Shown: piece after piece, positions 6,864-8,781 of the stretch
Layout of the letters: each line of letters begins with the position of its first letter
Numbering within the stretch: position 1 is the stretch's first letter
DNA from: Candidatus Zixiibacteriota bacterium
Lineage (GTDB): Bacteria; Zixibacteria; MSB-5A5; JAUVRN01
Assembly: GCA_030597645.1 (NCBI GenBank)
Contig: JAUVRN010000062.1
Location: 1-8,781 of the forward strand
Direction of reading: 5' to 3'
Length of the DNA: 8,781 nt
Position numbers and translations under genes: made by a program
The notes under the pieces: generated by a model
Seen by the model: only the letters and a program-made list of their open reading frames with translations
What the model was told of the DNA's origin: nothing
Database searches by the model: none

Positions 6864-6867
6864 ACCT
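6864..6867 (-). promoter_or_regulatory. Ribosome binding site deciding the tkt start
   Basis: AGGT (6867-6864) lies 4 bases before the ATG at 6859-6857, and is the only plausible Shine-Dalgarno close to an ATG in this frame. It is modest. Confidence 0.4.
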
Positions 6868-6878
6868 GGGAGTTGTGA

Positions 6879-6908
6879 GGATCCGGGGACAGGCCCCAAA
6901 CCGGATCC
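6879..6908 (-). repeat. Perfect 8-bp inverted repeat in the tkt leader
   Basis: GGATCCGG at 6879-6886 and CCGGATCC at 6901-6908 are perfect reverse complements around a 14-base loop, and two inner G-C pairs are possible. On the minus strand the hairpin would end 19 bases before the tkt ATG, next to the ribosome-binding site at 6867-6864. This makes a leader RNA structure affecting translation or attenuation possible, though nothing else identifies a known riboswitch. Confidence 0.5.
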
Positions 6909-6978
6909 AGCGTACGGGGATGGCGGGCGCCGGGCAAGTCCGGTGAGCGCCGCCCGAGGATCTCGTGATCTGGAACCA

Positions 6979-7006
6979 GAAGGGGCCCCATCCTCGGGAC
7001 CCCTTC
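6979..7006 (-). repeat. G+C-rich hairpin between the secreted gene and tkt
   Basis: GAAGGGG (6979-6985) pairs with CCCCTTC (7000-7006), and inside it CCC (6987-6989) pairs with GGG (6996-6998), with a single C-A mismatch and a 6-base loop. It has no T-tract on either strand. It may back up the terminator at 7015-7047 or form part of the tkt leader. Confidence 0.55.
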
Positions 7007-7014
7007 GTGTATGC

Positions 7015-7047
7015 AAAATGACGCCGGGAGTGCCCGTGGCACCCGGC
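7015..7047 (-). terminator. Rho-independent-like terminator after the secreted gene
   Basis: On the minus strand GCCGG-GTGCC-ACG-GGCAC-TC-CCGGC (7047-7023) forms a 10-bp stem with a 2-base bulge. It begins 3 bases after the TGA of the upstream gene (7053-7051). A TTTT run follows at 7018-7015. The stem is strong, the T-tract short. Confidence 0.6.
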
Positions 7048-7050
7048 CCG

Positions 7051-8781
7051 TCACTTAATAATAACGAGCTTGCCTATGTCTGTTCCGAGATCGCTTTCCA
7101 CCGTGTACACGTAGATGCCCGTCTTCACGGACTGCGTATTACGCGTGATCAGATCCCAGACGACCACCGTGGCCTGCGACGACAGCGGGTCCTCATCGTG
7201 GTTGATCCGACGAACCAGATCGCCATCCAGGGTCCAGATCGATACCACGCACTTTTCGGGCACGTTGGTAAAGGTCACCTTGCGGGCGCGTTCCGGATCG
7301 AGGCCCTGCCGCGACGGATCTTCCCAGCCAGAGGAGTTGTAGTCGTCGGCCAGGCGATACGGATTGGGATAGACGCCCGGCTTGCGTTGGCTGTCCCGGA
7401 CGACCTGTGCCGAGTTGAGCGGCCAGATCTCTTGCATGGTCGACAGCGGAGACGATTCCAGCGACGCGAGGCCGGCCTCGGGATTGCCGAAGTCAAAGGT
7501 GGTCACGGCCAGGAATACCGGCTCCGCCAGCTGCAGGCCGTCGATGGCGTACTCGTACTGGTAGTACGGCCACTCCACCACCGTTCCGTTCGGCAGGATC
7601 ATGATCGAGTCCAGCGGATCGGCGTGGGGATACAGCTTGCGGATCACCCGGTTCACATCCTGTTCCATCGAGTCCGCCAGGATAACCAGTCCGGCGTCGT
7701 CGGCCAGCTCGTTGGATTCGAACCGCTCGAAGTAATAGAGGTTGGTATCCAGTTTGGACGCGTCGATGTCATCCAACAGTACTTCCACCAGCGCCCTGTT
7801 GACGTCGCGCACTTTGAAGCTGTCCGGATGAAACGGCGTTCCCGGGCGCGGGTTCCAGTGACTGGTATAGGAGGCCGTGTCGACCAGTGACTGGTACAAC
7901 GCCTGGAGCGAGTCGACCGTGAAGGGCGGATCTTCGATGACCCAGCGAAACGCATCCGGCTTGAACCGGTAGCGAATGAAGTTGACGTGGTCGCGCTGTG
8001 CCAGCAGGGCAAAGTCGGCCAGCTGACCCGTCCGGCTCATGTACACGCGATAGCCTTCAAAATCGGCCAGATTCGAGAAGATGTCGCGTGTGGTCTCGCT
8101 CAGATGACCGTTCCAGCGCATGATGATCTGACGCTCGACCGTCGTGAATGTCACTTCCGGTTCCGGGGGCGGCGGTGGACCCTGAAAATCGGGTACGCCG
8201 TCCCCGCGGTACCAGATGGTATCGCCTTTGACGATCCGGAAATCGCCGAGAAAGCCGTTCCCATCGGTGTCGAAGCCCGGTGTGTCGTAGACCCAGCCGG
8301 CCCACTGCGCATTGCGCGCGAAACTGGTCAGATCCAGACGTTCCAGGTACACCTCCGGCGCGAAAGGATCGAAGAATTTCTCGAAGTTGCGCGGCTCCGA
8401 ATGGAAGTCGGCACCGGCGATGATGGCGATGGTCAGCGGCAGTACGCTGTCGGGCCACACGTCGAAGGGCCCGAAAGAGAGCAGGTAGCGCGTGTCAAAG
8501 CCGTCCGCCAGATCCTCGGCCAGCAAGCCCGCCGGTGGCGGCAGCCAACCCTCACCCTGGTGCGGAATGGCGGCTTCCACCTGCTGAAAGTCGAATTCGC
8601 CGTTGGACATGGTCAGATACTTTGCCACGTCACCCTCGGGGGTACCGAGGTTGCCGGCCACGTACTGCACCTTGGTGTTGCGCTTATTGGGCCCCCAGTC
8701 CTGGCTGGCGGTGCCATTGGATACCCACCAGTTGAACGAGAACTTGAGGTCCGGAGACGGGGCACGCACCACGCGCACGCC
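7051..8781 (-). CDS. Secreted protein with FN3-like region and T9SS-like sorting domain, C-terminal part
   Basis: The frame runs off the right edge without a convincing start, so only the last 576 codons are seen; no signal peptide is visible here. Residue numbers below count from the GTG at 8778. Residues about 1-165 are Trp/Tyr-rich and beta-strand-like with no family I recognise. An EF-hand-like calcium loop DTDGNGFLGD lies at 170-179. After a proline run (GPPPPPEPE, 200-208) a fibronectin type III-like unit begins ('FEGYRVYMSRT', 240-250) and appears to finish only at about 408-442 ('YEYAIDGLQLAEPVFLAVTTFD'), with some 150 residues inserted between. Residues 468-575 form a C-terminal domain with YPNPYR (470-475), 'SIWTLDGDLVRRI' (513-525), WDL (541-543) and 'GIYVYTVESDLGTDIGKLVI', the FlgD-like/T9SS sorting fold that exports and attaches proteins to the outer surface. 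The function of the large N-terminal part is unknown. A terminator follows immediately. Confidence 0.8.
   Translation of the reverse strand, partial: GVRVVRAPSPDLKFSFNWWVSNGTASQDWGPNKRNTKVQYVAGNLGTPEGDVAKYLTMSNGEFDFQQVEAAIPHQGEGWLPPPAGLLAEDLADGFDTRYLLSFGPFDVWPDSVLPLTIAIIAGADFHSEPRNFEKFFDPFAPEVYLERLDLTSFARNAQWAGWVYDTPGFDTDGNGFLGDFRIVKGDTIWYRGDGVPDFQGPPPPPEPEVTFTTVERQIIMRWNGHLSETTRDIFSNLADFEGYRVYMSRTGQLADFALLAQRDHVNFIRYRFKPDAFRWVIEDPPFTVDSLQALYQSLVDTASYTSHWNPRPGTPFHPDSFKVRDVNRALVEVLLDDIDASKLDTNLYYFERFESNELADDAGLVILADSMEQDVNRVIRKLYPHADPLDSIMILPNGTVVEWPYYQYEYAIDGLQLAEPVFLAVTTFDFGNPEAGLASLESSPLSTMQEIWPLNSAQVVRDSQRKPGVYPNPYRLADDYNSSGWEDPSRQGLDPERARKVTFTNVPEKCVVSIWTLDGDLVRRINHDEDPLSSQATVVVWDLITRNTQSVKTGIYVYTVESDLGTDIGKLVIIK

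Noticed and set aside
6909..6945. TTGCCC-17-TACGCT as a tkt promoter
   Set aside because: The -10 element matches only 3 of 6 positions, and such sequences are expected by chance in this G+C-rich gap.
6860..7054. GTG start of transketolase at 7054, overlapping the upstream TGA as GTGA
   Set aside because: The overlap suggests translational coupling, but the extra 65 residues do not resemble any transketolase, cover three hairpins, and have no ribosome-binding site. The ATG at 6859 gives the normal family length.
6146..7890. Long open frames on the plus strand (6146-6946 and 6943-7890)
   Set aside because: They lie opposite transketolase and the large secreted gene, and their translations are low in hydrophobic core pattern and match no family. 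High-G+C codon bias leaves antisense frames open.

Overview
The window is a chromosomal stretch, roughly 60% G+C, from an uncultivated-type Gram-negative bacterium that most resembles the FCB superphylum (Zixibacteria, Eisenbacteria, Krumholzibacteriota and similar lineages). Three things point there: two predicted secreted proteins end in type IX secretion (T9SS/Por)-style C-terminal sorting domains, a secreted peptidase ends in a dockerin-like tail of the kind common in these phyla, and a lipoprotein carries PKD and cohesin-like domains. This is inference from domain style; no phylogenetic marker is present. I see no tRNA, rRNA, CRISPR array, insertion sequence or phage gene, and no gene-free stretch exceeds 300 bases.

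Layout, left to right. Bases 1-98 (minus) hold the first 32 codons of a HAD-family phosphatase. Divergent from it, 195-1267 (plus) is a secreted beta-propeller-like protein whose C-terminal sorting domain lies in a different reading frame, so the gene is frameshifted. At 1362-2198 (plus) is a lipoprotein with a PKD domain and a cohesin-like domain. It converges, across a palindrome, on 2225-3709 (minus), an exported M23-type metallopeptidase with a carboxypeptidase-regulatory-like domain and a C-terminal dockerin-like pair. Upstream of that, on the same strand, are a radical SAM protein with a C-terminal cysteine cluster (3791-4705), a complete transketolase (4826-6859) and the C-terminal 576 codons of a large secreted protein with a split fibronectin-III-like region and a T9SS-like sorting domain (7051-8781, running off the right edge).

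How the genes fit together. Transketolase is housekeeping carbon metabolism. Most other genes encode the envelope and secretome. The most interesting pairing is the cohesin-like lipoprotein next to the dockerin-tailed peptidase: a plausible non-cellulosomal cohesin-dockerin pair that could hold the hydrolase at the cell surface. Both genes have a candidate promoter with the same TATATT -10 hexamer. Between the large secreted gene and tkt lie 191 bases with three stable inverted repeats. The first looks like a terminator; the last sits just upstream of the tkt ribosome-binding site and may structure its leader.
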